Shown: positions 53,929 through 63,143, counted from the first letter of the stretch. The stretch is 64,000 nt of DNA from DATJOJ01 sp035507035 (GCA_035507035.1 DATJOJ010000025.1:49768-113767), one strand, 5' to 3'. Numbers and translations: made by a program. Notes: a model not told the origin generated them from the letters alone.

Positions 53929-55028
53929 TGTAGGCCGAGCTGGCTCGCCAGAAATTTGTAAAGCCCAGCCTCGCCGGACGTCCCGGGCAAGAAGTTTTCC
54001 TTCACGAAGAAATCGTCGTCGGCCTGCGAGAGATCTAGATATCTTCGGTACGTCTCGACGGGCGGAATTTTCCCAATCGCGTCGATGTCTAAATAGATGT
54101 CAGCCATCAGCCTCATCAAGGCGGTAAACCCCGTGCTTTTGTTCAAAATTGTTCCTGGCAATGTAGTATTCCAGGCTCTCGGCCAGCGACCAGCGACGGC
54201 AGCAAAGAAATTCCAAACCACCAAGAGTATGTCGTCGTCGTGGTCGTCGATAAACATATTCCTGAAAAACAGCTTCTTGTCCACCTGTTGGGTACGCACA
54301 GCCCGGACCAGGGGAATGTGCCGCCTGATGTCGTCCCGATCTTTCATCGGATTAGGGGAAATATACCTTATTAGCCGCTCGACGACGGCCGCTTGGGTTA
54401 TATTCTCGAGGCCTCGCCCGGTCGCACGGCCAAGGATCTTGATTCGATGATAGAGTGGGCTCCCCTCCTTGGTATCAAGCACCTTAGCTATTGTGTGGCA
54501 GGTCTTCTGTGGGCTGCGCATCTTGGCAAATTCAAACAGATCGTATGCAAGCGACCTGTTGACCTTGGTCTGCTTCAGATTGATCGTCGCAAACAGGTGA
54601 GCCTGATCTTCAATGTCCATGTCGACAAAGATAGTGACATTCAATTGAAAGTTGGGCCCCGCGTAGTTTAGGAGGCCGGCAATTCGGTGCTGCCCGTCGA
54701 TGATCTTTGCAACTTCGATGTCCTTTTTCAATCGCATGACTCCGCTCTCGGGATCGAAGAGCGCGTCCTTTCCTTCGACCGCGAGTATGATGCTGGTAGG
54801 GAACGAGGCATCGATGTTCGTGACGTATCCCCTAAGCTCTTTCACCCTCGTATTCTCCAGGGGCCTCTGTATCCCGATATACCTTTCCACATCGCGCTCT
54901 TCAATCCTTCGCACATCCGCGTAAGAAATATATGTCACTTGATTGAACGGCATCGCACCCAGGTAGAACGATCCAATTGGCTGCTGTACTTCAAGACATT
55001 TAAAGTAGATGAATTCCTCGTCAGCCAT
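53925..55028 (-). CDS. DGQHR-domain protein (DndB-like)
   Basis: 367 residues from ATG 55028, with a perfect GGAGG six bases ahead; the alternative at 55049 has none. KIIDGQHRIAGL holds DGQHR at 111-115, the motif of a ParB/sulfiredoxin-related domain found in DndB and in proteins of DNA-modification islands. Preceding residues (RVKELRGYVT, FPTSIILAVEG) and following ones (DQAHLFATINLKQTKVNRSL) match that domain; about 200 C-terminal residues are helical. DndB is a regulator of DNA phosphorothioation, but no dndCDE genes are here. Its start overlaps the membrane protein gene by 8 bases and its stop overlaps the methyltransferase by 4. G+C looks lower than the window average. Confidence 0.88.
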   Translation of the reverse strand: MADEEFIYFKCLEVQQPIGSFYLGAMPFNQVTYISYADVRRIEERDVERYIGIQRPLENTRVKELRGYVTNIDASFPTSIILAVEGKDALFDPESGVMRLKKDIEVAKIIDGQHRIAGLLNYAGPNFQLNVTIFVDMDIEDQAHLFATINLKQTKVNRSLAYDLFEFAKMRSPQKTCHTIAKVLDTKEGSPLYHRIKILGRATGRGLENITQAAVVERLIRYISPNPMKDRDDIRRHIPLVRAVRTQQVDKKLFFRNMFIDDHDDDILLVVWNFFAAVAGRWPRAWNTTLPGTILNKSTGFTALMRLMADIYLDIDAIGKIPPVETYRRYLDLSQADDDFFVKENFLPGTSGEAGLYKFLASQLGLQ

Positions 55029-55719
55029 CGATGTCCTCCCCGGCCGCACGGTCAGCGTTGAACTGCTCTCTCAAGTTTGCATCTGAGGGGACGGAGCCTG
55101 TTTCAGGAGGAGCCACATCTGCGATATCAGAAACAGCGGCAGGTTGATCTACTGTTACCTCGGCTTGAAGGAGTACCTGATTCACTTTGTCCGCGTAACC
55201 CAAGTCGGGCTCGCTGGCGACCGCATCCATGAGCGTCACAAGAAAGCTGAAGGTGAACGCCAGCAAAAGAAGAGTTCCCGAGATCCTCATTAGATACGCT
55301 TCATCCACCGTTCCACTCTGCACGGCGGCGTTCGGCGCAAATTGCGGGTTGGTTCCGGCGTATATGAATGCAGCCATCAAAATGCCGAACAATGCTAGGA
55401 GCACGGAGCCTGTCTTGAGTGGAAATTTATCTCTTCTAATGCTTTTCAGAATCTGATAAATGGCAGGCGCAAGAAAGGCAGCTGAGTAGATGCCAAATTC
55501 TCCATGTCTGGCGAAATCGACCCATAAGAAAGGCGTGTGGTGCAGTCGCAGTAAGAAGAATGCACCCCATATTGGCATAAAACTTCCGACTACGTTTGAA
55601 AAAGCCCAGAGAAAAGCCTCCCGCCAGTGCTTCGGAGAGCAATTCAGGATAGAGCTGACGATTGCGCGCCTCTTCAGGACGCGGAGAATAAATAGTATGG
55701 GAGTTCTGATAATTCGCAA
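55021..55719 (-). CDS. Four-helix membrane protein, first gene of the DGQHR-Dam operon
   Basis: 232 residues from TTG 55719, with GGAGG four bases before it. A basic N terminus is followed by four hydrophobic helices (WAFSNVVGSFMPIWGAFFLL, GIYSAAFLAPAIYQIL, GSVLLALFGILMAAFIYAG and ISGTLLLLAFTFSFLVTLM) and an acidic tail of about 60 residues rich in Ala, Asp, Val and Pro (VTVDQPAAVSDIADVAPPET). No family recognised. Its last eight bases overlap the DGQHR gene, showing that the three genes are expressed together. Small membrane proteins in defence loci are often effectors; that role here is only inference. Confidence 0.7.
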   Translation of the reverse strand: MRIIRTPILFILRVLKRRAIVSSILNCSPKHWREAFLWAFSNVVGSFMPIWGAFFLLRLHHTPFLWVDFARHGEFGIYSAAFLAPAIYQILKSIRRDKFPLKTGSVLLALFGILMAAFIYAGTNPQFAPNAAVQSGTVDEAYLMRISGTLLLLAFTFSFLVTLMDAVASEPDLGYADKVNQVLLQAEVTVDQPAAVSDIADVAPPETGSVPSDANLREQFNADRAAGEDIDG

Positions 55720-55876
55720 AGATCCTCCTCAAAATCTCATGAATGGAGGTCACAGCAATATATCACTCTCAGGGCAAGCGGCCCACCTCTCGTTTTGAAA
55801 ATTCTGGGAATGTGGGGACAGGCGGAGCGCTCCCCGGTTTCTCCGCTAGCTATTGAAGCGAGTTCGTTGGCGACTG

Positions 55877-55921
55877 AGATCCTTCGGCCCGCGAAGAAAA
55901 GCGCGGGCTCTCAGGATGACA
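55877..55921. repeat. Dispersed repeat, AGATCCTTCG...CTCAGGATGACA
   Basis: Inverse copy of the unit at 59538-59585, with a central hairpin GCCCGC-GAAGAAAA-GCGGGC. It lies 12 bases past the amidohydrolase stop, in the 130-base gap before the membrane-protein gene. Confidence 0.6.
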
Positions 55922-55932
55922 AGGCTCCAAGT

Positions 55933-57159
55933 TTACTTCCCCTCATAAATCACCCTCCCGCCCCTTACCGTGTACTTCACCTTTGCCAAGTTCTTCACAT
56001 CCGTTGCCGGATCGGCATCGAGCACCACGAAATCGGCGTCCATGCCTTTTTCGACGCGGCCCTTGGTCGGCGCTTTGAAATACTCCGCCGGATTCGTGGT
56101 CAGCGACGCTAGCACATCTTTCCATCCCATCGCCCGGCCCATGAATTCGTATTCCTGCGACGTGTCGTACTTCGAAGTGAAGCCAACGTCGGTGCCAAAC
56201 AATATCGTTCCCCCTTGGTCGAAATACGATTTCAGCTCGCTTACTCCCGCGTTTACTAACATCTCCTGAATCTTCGCGTCGTCCACTACCGTCGTCCACA
56301 GGGTTAGCGTGGGAATCAGCGCGGTGTGCTGCTTTTTCATTTGCGCCAGCTCGGCTGCGGTGAAGCTGCCTTCGGTCGGGATGGTGTGCGCCAGAATATC
56401 GACGCCGCCATTCAGCGCGTTGTCCGTGCCAACGCGATTCTGCGGATGGGCAAACACGGGCCGCTGCATTTCATGCGTGATGGCTACCGCCGACTGCACA
56501 ATGTCGAGCGGCATATTCACCACCGGCTTGTCGCGTCCCATGTAGGAGCCGGTGAACAGCTTGGTGCCGTCCAGTCCCATGTACATGTAGCCTCGCACCA
56601 TGCGCAGAGCGTCGGCGGGCGTGGCTGCTTCGGGCAATTGCAAGCTTGCTGGAAGGTAAACCGGATGTCCGCCCTTGGGGAAAATGTCGCCGGCCATCAG
56701 AATCTTCGGCCCCGGAACCTCGCCAGCCTCGACGCGCTTGCGCAGCGCCAGCGTGTTGAACGGATCGGAGCCCAGGTCCCACACCGTGGTCACGCCCCAC
56801 TTCGTCAGCATTTCCTGCATGTGCGCTTCGAGCTTGTCGGCGGGAGCTGTGGCGGCGTCGTTCCACACCGGTTCGGTGAAGTGAACGTGGCTGTTCCAGA
56901 ATCCGGCAACGATAAACTTGTCCTTGCAGTCGAGAACTGTCGTCGACGCCGGTAGCTTGAACTTCGCGCCCGGCTCGACGACTGTGATCTTTCCGTTCTC
57001 GGCCAGTATCGCCGCGTCTTTGATCGGCGCCGTAGTCGGCGACGGATACACTGTTCCGCCCACACAGGCCAGCACTTGCGGATCGGTCGCAACCGCCGAG
57101 ATCGAAAGAGCTCCAAAAATCACCGCAAAACAGAATGCGTATTTCATCATTAGTTTCAT
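55933..57159 (-). CDS. Secreted amidohydrolase-family protein
   Basis: About 408 residues from ATG 57159 (MKLMMKYAF), followed by a signal peptide (AFCFAVIFGALSISAVA). The frame is open to 57234, but that end lies close to the groES promoter. The amidohydrolase barrel has FWNSHVHF (metal-binding H-x-H), AHTIPTEGSF, ILFGTDVGF (metal Asp) and the C-terminal GRVEKGMDADFVVLDADP. Imidazolonepropionase-like or prolidase-like relatives are common; the substrate is unknown. GTDVGF may carry the catalytic Asp. It is divergent from groES by 165 bases. Confidence 0.88.
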   Translation of the reverse strand: MKLMMKYAFCFAVIFGALSISAVATDPQVLACVGGTVYPSPTTAPIKDAAILAENGKITVVEPGAKFKLPASTTVLDCKDKFIVAGFWNSHVHFTEPVWNDAATAPADKLEAHMQEMLTKWGVTTVWDLGSDPFNTLALRKRVEAGEVPGPKILMAGDIFPKGGHPVYLPASLQLPEAATPADALRMVRGYMYMGLDGTKLFTGSYMGRDKPVVNMPLDIVQSAVAITHEMQRPVFAHPQNRVGTDNALNGGVDILAHTIPTEGSFTAAELAQMKKQHTALIPTLTLWTTVVDDAKIQEMLVNAGVSELKSYFDQGGTILFGTDVGFTSKYDTSQEYEFMGRAMGWKDVLASLTTNPAEYFKAPTKGRVEKGMDADFVVLDADPATDVKNLAKVKYTVRGGRVIYEGK

Positions 57160-57188
57160 AAGTTTATAGACGCTCGCTCCGTGAGGAC

Positions 57189-57218
57189 TTGACAGCAACC
57201 CACTCACTTTTCTATACT
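57189..57218 (+). promoter_or_regulatory. Sigma-70-type promoter of groESL
   Basis: TTGACA (57189-57194) and TATACT (57213-57218) are separated by 18 bases. The -10 box runs into the CIRCE element, so repressor binding would block the polymerase. Confidence 0.75.
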
Positions 57219-57244
57219 TAGCACTCGCCAACAATGAGTGCTAA
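57218..57244 (+). promoter_or_regulatory. CIRCE element (HrcA operator) of groESL
   Basis: TTAGCACTC-N9-GAGTGCTAA is a perfect CIRCE inverted repeat, about 80 bases upstream of groES. It indicates repression of groESL by HrcA at low temperature. The hrcA gene is not in this window. Confidence 0.95.
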
Positions 57245-57324
57245 CAAGCAAAATCAGGCCGCAACGTTGGCGTAGCTGCGTGCAGTTCTAACCCAATTCT
57301 AATTATTCAGAAAGGAGTCGCAAC

Positions 57325-57651
57325 ATGGCTAAGTTTACCCCCCTTCATGACCGCATTTTAGTGCGGCGCATCGAGGAAGCTGAAACCACCCGTGGCGGAA
57401 TTATTCTGCCCGACACCGCTAAAGAAAAACCCCAGGAGGGAGAAGTCATCTCCGTGGGCAAAGGCAAGATCACCGAGGAAGGCAAGGTTCGTCCGCTCGA
57501 TGTAAAAGACGGCGACCGCATTCTGTTCGGCAAATATTCCGGAACCGAAATCAAGCTGGATGGCGAAGACTTCATCATTATGCGTGAAGAAGAAGTCCTC
57601 GGGATCATCACCGGCGCCGCGAAGAAAGAAACGGCCGGATCGAGGAAGTAA
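57325..57651 (+). CDS. groES: GroES co-chaperonin
   Basis: 108 residues. FTPLHDRILVRRIEEAETTRGGIILPD, shortened here to its key parts LHDRILVRR, ETTRGGI and ILPD, is the GroES start; the mobile loop and DGEDFIIMREEEVLGI end are present. It has an extra dozen residues at the C terminus (TGAAKKETAGSRK). It caps GroEL rings. AAAGGAG lies ahead of ATG 57325; CIRCE and a sigma-70 promoter lie upstream. Confidence 0.97.
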   Translation: MAKFTPLHDRILVRRIEEAETTRGGIILPDTAKEKPQEGEVISVGKGKITEEGKVRPLDVKDGDRILFGKYSGTEIKLDGEDFIIMREEEVLGIITGAAKKETAGSRK

Positions 57652-57698
57652 GCGTTCGTCATTCGAGGGATGAGTCGAACAGCAGATTCCTCGACTGC

Positions 57699-57727
57699 GA
57701 AGATCATTCGCTCCGCGAACGATCTTC
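57699..57727 (+). repeat. Hairpin between groES and groEL
   Basis: GAAGATCATTCGC and GCGAACGATCTTC pair over 13 bp with one mismatch around TCC. The hairpin is part of an inverse copy of the GTCATTCCGA...GAGGAATCTGCT repeat (57685-57743) also found at 13410. It may act as a processing or stability element in the groESL mRNA; the 213-base gap also holds a run of AGCT-like short repeats (57766-57820). Confidence 0.6.
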
Positions 57728-57864
57728 TTCGCTCGGAATGACAAGGGTTTTGAGTTTCAGGCAAGAGCTAACAGCTGGAGGCTAGAAGCTAAGAGCTGAA
57801 AGCTGATAGCTGACAGCCAAATTTCCGCAGCAAGCGCTGCAATCAAAATTAGGAGAAAAGAAAC

Positions 57865-59529
<1,665 letters not shown>

Positions 59530-59537
59530 TTTTGAAT

Positions 59538-59585
59538 TGTCATCCTGAGCGAAGGCGCGCAGTTTGCGCCGGAGTCGAAGGATCT
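59538..59585. repeat. Dispersed repeat, TGTCATCCTGAG...CGAAGGATCT
   Basis: Same unit as 55877-55921 in the other orientation, with an internal GCGCGCAGTTTGCGCC hairpin. It lies 9 bases after the groEL stop. The 228-base gap to the DUF4160 gene also contains terminator copy A. Confidence 0.6.
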
Positions 59586-59662
59586 GGGCGGCCCGATTGG
59601 CGGGCTCGCGAATGCGAGCAATAAAGCGCCAAAGGGTCGCATCCTTACCAGCAAAAACAAGA

Positions 59663-59720
59663 CCGAAGGGTGCCCCACTCTAACCGAGCGCACGCGAGGT
59701 TAGGGTGGGGATTTTTGTTG
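59663..59720 (+). repeat. Repeated terminator hairpin, copy A
   Basis: CCCCACTCTAACC and GGTTAGGGTGGGG pair over 13 bp (one G-U) and are followed by ATTTTTGTTG. Preceded by CCGAAGGGTG. Almost identical to copies B and C and clearly related to D at 26350. It is a functional-looking intrinsic terminator downstream of groEL. Confidence 0.8.
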
Positions 59721-59758
59721 GTGTAGCGCGGATATGCCTGTCCGCGTAAAATTCTCCC

Positions 59759-60004
59759 ATGCCGACGGTCCTCCGCTCGGGCCCATACCGTTTTTATTTC
59801 TATAGCCATGAGCCGAATGAACCATCGCACGTTCACGTTGACCGCGAGGACCTGTCCGCAAAATTCTGGCTCGATCCGGTACAATTGGCTCGCAATTTTG
59901 GCTTTCGCGCCCACGAACTGCGCACGTTACAATCAATAATTGCCGAGAATCGGCAAAGGATATTGGAGGCGTGGAATGAGTTTTTCGGCATCAACTGCGG
60001 ATGA
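59759..60004 (+). CDS. DUF4160 protein
   Basis: 81 residues starting MPTVLRSGPYRFYFYSHEP, with SHVHVDREDLSAKFWL. The DUF4160 signature (FxxYSxEP, H-x-H-V) is clear. It is usually paired with DUF2442, as here, and such pairs have been suggested to be toxin-antitoxin-like, without proof. The DUF2442 gene overlaps its 3' end by about 29 bases. Starts at ATG 59759; no strong ribosome site. Confidence 0.85.
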   Translation: MPTVLRSGPYRFYFYSHEPNEPSHVHVDREDLSAKFWLDPVQLARNFGFRAHELRTLQSIIAENRQRILEAWNEFFGINCG

Positions 60005-60248
60005 GCGAGTGCTGGATGTCCAGTCCACCGACGACTCGCTCAGCGTGAGCCTGCGCGATGGGCGCATCATCACTGTGCCCTTGGCCTGGTATCCCCGCCT
60101 GCTCAATGCCACGCCCGCTCAGCGGCGGAACTGGAAAGTTGTCGGCGGAGGTTACGGAATCCACTGGCCCGACCTCGATGAAGATCTAAGTACCGAAGGA
60201 TTGTTGCGCGGCGCGCCTGCGCCGAAGTCGCCGGCGCACGCGGATTAA
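59976..60248 (+). CDS. DUF2442 protein
   Basis: 90 residues from ATG 59976, with a GGAGG-type site upstream. The domain motifs LSVSLRDGRIITVPLAWYPR and GGGYGIHWPDLDEDLS are diagnostic. It overlaps the DUF4160 gene, so translation is coupled. Terminator copy B starts 5 bases after its stop. Confidence 0.88.
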   Translation: MSFSASTADERVLDVQSTDDSLSVSLRDGRIITVPLAWYPRLLNATPAQRRNWKVVGGGYGIHWPDLDEDLSTEGLLRGAPAPKSPAHAD

Positions 60249-60253
60249 CAGAA

Positions 60254-60311
60254 CCGAAGGGTGCCCCAGTCTAACCGAGCGCAAGCGAGGTTAGGGTGGG
60301 GATTTTTGTTG
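60254..60311 (+). repeat. Repeated terminator hairpin, copy B
   Basis: CCGAAGGGTGCCCC, GTCTAACC/GGTTAGGGTGGGG and ATTTTTGTTG, as copy A with one base changed. It ends the DUF4160-DUF2442 unit. Confidence 0.8.
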
Positions 60312-60340
60312 GGAGCGGGCGTGCTACCACCGTGATCTTT

Positions 60341-60573
60341 ATGCACTTCAAGATCATTGGTGTGGTCGCCGATGTCGAGACCATTGCATCCGGCACGGCG
60401 ATTCGGAAGCGGCGGCGGCTCTGGAAATTCTATGGCAAAGGGCGCTGGCGAAGCTGAGGGGAACAGCGAAAATTCGATTGAGCGATGGTACGATATGCAT
60501 GGCCGAGATTCACTGGTATGAAGCCCATGGCATCGGGGCCAAGGAATACAAAATTAAGCGGCTGTTTGCCTGA
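60341..60573 (+). pseudogene. Frameshifted small protein gene (pair partner of the 60577 gene)
   Basis: From ATG 60341 the frame reads MHFKIIGVVADVETIASGTA and KFYGKGRWR, then stops. In the next frame the text continues KLRGTAKIRLSDGT, AEIHWYEAHGIGAKEYKIKR, LFA-stop at 60573. The joined sequence is the pattern of a small family of unknown function (ADVETIA, YGKGRWRK, EIHWYEAHGIG). Loss of one base in the Arg-Lys codons near 60450 explains the break. Confidence 0.65.
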
Positions 60574-60576
60574 TTT

Positions 60577-60807
60577 ATGAAGACATCTCCACATTTTGTA
60601 GTGTGCATTCAGAATCGCAACTACACAGCTTCGCTAGAGCTGCGCAAACTCTATGAAGTGATTGCAGACGAGAATGGATCGCGCAAGGACCTGTTGCGCG
60701 TGATCGATGAGTCTGGAGAGGACTATCTTTATCCGAAAGATTACTTTCTCGAAATCGATCTTCCGCAAGCGGCCGGTCGAGCAGTTTTGCGGGCGGCATC
60801 GTCGTAA
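60577..60807 (+). CDS. Small protein of unknown function (76 aa), partner of the 60341 gene
   Basis: 76 residues with CIQNRNYTASLELRKLYEVI and DLLRVIDESGEDYLYPKDYF, a recognisable small family that tends to lie beside the family of the broken gene just upstream. It starts at ATG 60577, three bases after that gene's stop. The Cys in the FVVCIQN motif is conserved in my memory of the family. Function unknown. Terminator copy C follows after 66 bases. Confidence 0.75.
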   Translation: MKTSPHFVVCIQNRNYTASLELRKLYEVIADENGSRKDLLRVIDESGEDYLYPKDYFLEIDLPQAAGRAVLRAASS

Positions 60808-60873
60808 GAAAGTGTCTGCTGCGACGCGCTCTGTGGTTGCGCGGAGCGGGCATCGACGCGCGGAGTAACAAAA

Positions 60874-60921
60874 CCGAAGGGTGCCCCACTCTAACCGAGC
60901 GCAAGCGAGGTTAGGGTGGGG
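60874..60921 (+). repeat. Repeated terminator hairpin, copy C
   Basis: Same hairpin as A and B (CCGAAGGGTGCCCCACTC, GGTTAGGGTGGGG) but followed by AAGTCAG, so the T-run is lost. The preceding CGCGGAGTAACA also matches the bases before copy B. Confidence 0.75.
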
Positions 60922-60959
60922 AAGTCAGATGTAAGCGCGAGATTCACCGCTCGCGCCGG

Positions 60960-60979
60960 GCCCCGCCGCAAGGCGGGGC
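60960..60979. repeat. GC-rich hairpin with GCAA loop
   Basis: GCCCCGCC-GCAA-GGCGGGGC is a perfect 8-bp stem with a GNRA-type loop. The rest of 60808-61190 has no gene that I can support. Confidence 0.45.
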
Positions 60980-61190
60980 ATTAAACCGCTGCAAGCTGCC
61001 GACACGTTGGGGGAGGCCGGCAACGTACAATCTATCGGCATCTCGCGACTTCGACCTCCGAGGCAATTCGGCGGCAGACGGAACGTTGGCCAGTTTGCTC
61101 GTGATCGCGACAGAAAAGCAAGGAAACCTCCCGACTGTCCGCACCCCTCTTCCCGGCCTTTCTCCAGGATTCGGCCCCGAGGTAACTGAT

Positions 61191-62243
61191 CTACTCCTCT
61201 GCGTACAACGCTGAGCTTACTCTAAAGGCCACACCTGTGCTGAATTTCCTCTCCCGCTGGTATTTACACATTGAACTAGAAATTTCAGGACGCGAGAAAA
61301 CGTCGGGCACCTGGGTCACACCTCCGCCAATTGTCCACGGCGCGTCGGAATACATTCGAAGTTGTAGCTTAAGCTCGGCGTCAAGCAAGAGGCCTACGTC
61401 CCCGTAAAGAACCTCCGTCTGGTTACCAGTCAGTCGGATGCTAACTTGGCCCGGCGCGACGGTGTTTAAGTAGGAGGCAAAGGTGGTCATGAACTCCCGA
61501 ACTGGATGGACCGTTAATAGGGCGGCACGCGACTCGGCGATGGCTCGGAAGAAAAAGAACTGTGCGACGAACGCAATCATCTTCAATGGTAGGAACACAT
61601 CACCCGCCGAAAGCTTTGTCACAAAATAGACTTCTCTGAACTGTGAGCCAAACAACGCCTTCTTCAGGGCCTCCGTGTAATAAAGACTGTAAAAATCGCC
61701 CGGTTTGCGATGCGCCATGAGGCCCGTGCGATCGCACACAATGAGGTTTGCATGTCTCAATGAGGCGAACGCGCTCGCAAGGTTTTTGTTCTTGCCGTCT
61801 ATCACCTCCGCGACCATGTCCGCGCAACACGCGATGGCGGGCACCCGCTGAACGATAGCGGGGACGTCCTGGAACTTTAGTTCGCCACGCTCCGTCGCGA
61901 TTTGGATTTCTCCAACCTCCAGTTTCTGCCGATCGACCCTGTGCCGGAAGTCGCCGCCGCCCAGCAAATCCCTTACGTAGCCCGGTATGTGGTCGAGCCT
62001 AGCCGCCGACTCTGAGAGGAAAAATTCTGTGACCTCCACTCCGAAGAAATCGTCCCCCTCCGCGAGCCGTAGAAGGAAATCCGGGCGCTCGCCCTCCCTG
62101 ACCTCGAAAAGCGCCCGTGAGCCGTACACGTACTCCAGGATCTCTCGCTCCCCTTGCTTTTTTGTTTTCTTAATCACGGTCAGACCTTGCGAGTCGCGTC
62201 CCAGCATATTGCGATTATAGTTCCCGACGAACCTGCAATTCAT
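61191..62243 (-). CDS. Hypothetical protein with a possible PD-(D/E)XK-like nuclease fold
   Basis: 350 residues from ATG 62243; the frame extends to 62291, and ATG 62207 is another candidate. No strong ribosome site decides the start. The region RALFEVREGERPDFLLRL (PD at 54-55) and FFGVEVTEFF (VEVTE at 69-73) resembles the E...PD...(D/E)-x-K/T layout of restriction-endonuclease-like proteins, with Thr where Lys is usual. The rest contains CDRTGLMAHRKPGDFYSLYY and a hydrophobic KMIAFVAQFFFF helix. I do not recognise a family and the nuclease call is an inference. It is divergent from the small gene at 62294. Confidence 0.55.
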   Translation of the reverse strand: MNCRFVGNYNRNMLGRDSQGLTVIKKTKKQGEREILEYVYGSRALFEVREGERPDFLLRLAEGDDFFGVEVTEFFLSESAARLDHIPGYVRDLLGGGDFRHRVDRQKLEVGEIQIATERGELKFQDVPAIVQRVPAIACCADMVAEVIDGKNKNLASAFASLRHANLIVCDRTGLMAHRKPGDFYSLYYTEALKKALFGSQFREVYFVTKLSAGDVFLPLKMIAFVAQFFFFRAIAESRAALLTVHPVREFMTTFASYLNTVAPGQVSIRLTGNQTEVLYGDVGLLLDAELKLQLRMYSDAPWTIGGGVTQVPDVFSRPEISSSMCKYQRERKFSTGVAFRVSSALYAEE

Positions 62244-62293
62244 TGGCGCCTGGATGCAGGTTCGACGATCGACGAGAGGCAAGGGCCGCAACC

Positions 62294-62545
62294 ATGAGCA
62301 AGTGGACGAGAACTCGACGGGATCCTGGCCGCACCTACGCGGACGAAACTTCCGAGCGAACCGAAAGAATGATTGCGCGGATAAGGAAGTTCATGAAAGA
62401 GGGCGTGCCGGAGGACGAGTCCGAATTCGTCGAGGCGGTGAAAGCCGCAAATCCGAAAATTGCTCCGAGTGAATTAAAGGAAGTGATTAAGCAGTTTCGC
62501 GACGTCGTTTCCGAGCGGCAACAGCGCGATCTAGGGCGGCGTTGA
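62294..62545 (+). CDS. Small hypothetical protein (83 aa)
   Basis: 83 residues, very charged and helical (MIARIRKFMKEGVPEDESEF, LKEVIKQFRDVVSERQQRDL). ATG 62294 has a weak AAGGG site. It is divergent from the nuclease-like gene by 50 bases and overlaps the small gene at 62487 tail to tail by about 59 bases. Both small genes look coding, since neither reads as a natural shadow of the other. Family not recognised. Confidence 0.5.
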   Translation: MSKWTRTRRDPGRTYADETSERTERMIARIRKFMKEGVPEDESEFVEAVKAANPKIAPSELKEVIKQFRDVVSERQQRDLGRR

Positions 62546-62669
62546 ACTTCTTCTCAGACTCTTTGCGCTCTTTCGGCGTCATTCCACGCGCGCCGTCCTC
62601 GATGACACCTTTCATGGTGTCGAGCAGTTCGTCCATTGCGGATTTTTGTTTCGCCGGCGAAGAGGCCAT
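62487..62669 (-). CDS. Small hypothetical protein (60 aa)
   Basis: 60 residues from ATG 62669 (MASSPAKQKSAMDELLDTM...), with AGGGAA upstream; an ATG at 62693 is the alternative. Highly basic C terminus (FNAALDRAVAARKRRRETA). Overlaps the opposite-strand gene at 62294. No family recognised. The following 62694-62927 is empty. Confidence 0.5.
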   Translation of the reverse strand: MASSPAKQKSAMDELLDTMKGVIEDGARGMTPKERKESEKKFNAALDRAVAARKRRRETA

Positions 62670-62927
62670 TTCGGATTCCCTGTGCTTCCGCATATTAGTG
62701 TACTCTACCGCGCACTCAGCTGTGCTTGCAGATAACCAACGTGCTACCTCTTAAGAAGAGGCAAGTTAGCCCCGCGTTGTCTGGCGTGGCAATGCATTGA
62801 TTCGCAAGGCCCTGGGCTAAGGGACTTCGCTCCTCGGCCGCGCGTCAGAACGGTTTTCGGCTTCGCCCCCCGGTTCGCTTCGCGAATTGCCATACTCGGG
62901 CTAAACAAACTTGAAATAGAGCAGGCG

Positions 62928-63143
62928 CTACACAGCTTTGCGGCCGGCGATCATCATGCCCGCGCCGGCAACAACGAGCACAACACTGATGGCCGGAGCA
63001 ACGCGGTCGCTGTGTTCGGTATTAACTCCGACGTGCAGATCTCCAGCACTGACCCCGTGGTGCTTCGAATGAGGAATCGGAACGAAGAAAGAAAGGATAC
63101 CCAACACGAGAATGACCAGGCCGACGCCAAACAATGCCTTCAT
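62928..63143 (-). CDS. Small two-helix membrane protein (71 aa)
   Basis: ATG 63143 has a perfect GGAGG five bases ahead, which fixes the start. Helix one (LFGVGLVILVLGILSFFVPI) and helix two (VAPAISVVLVVAGAGMMIA) flank a His-rich loop (HSKHHGVSAGDLHVGV). It resembles small acidobacterial DUF3185-like membrane proteins. Function unknown. Confidence 0.65.
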   Translation of the reverse strand: MKALFGVGLVILVLGILSFFVPIPHSKHHGVSAGDLHVGVNTEHSDRVAPAISVVLVVAGAGMMIAGRKAV

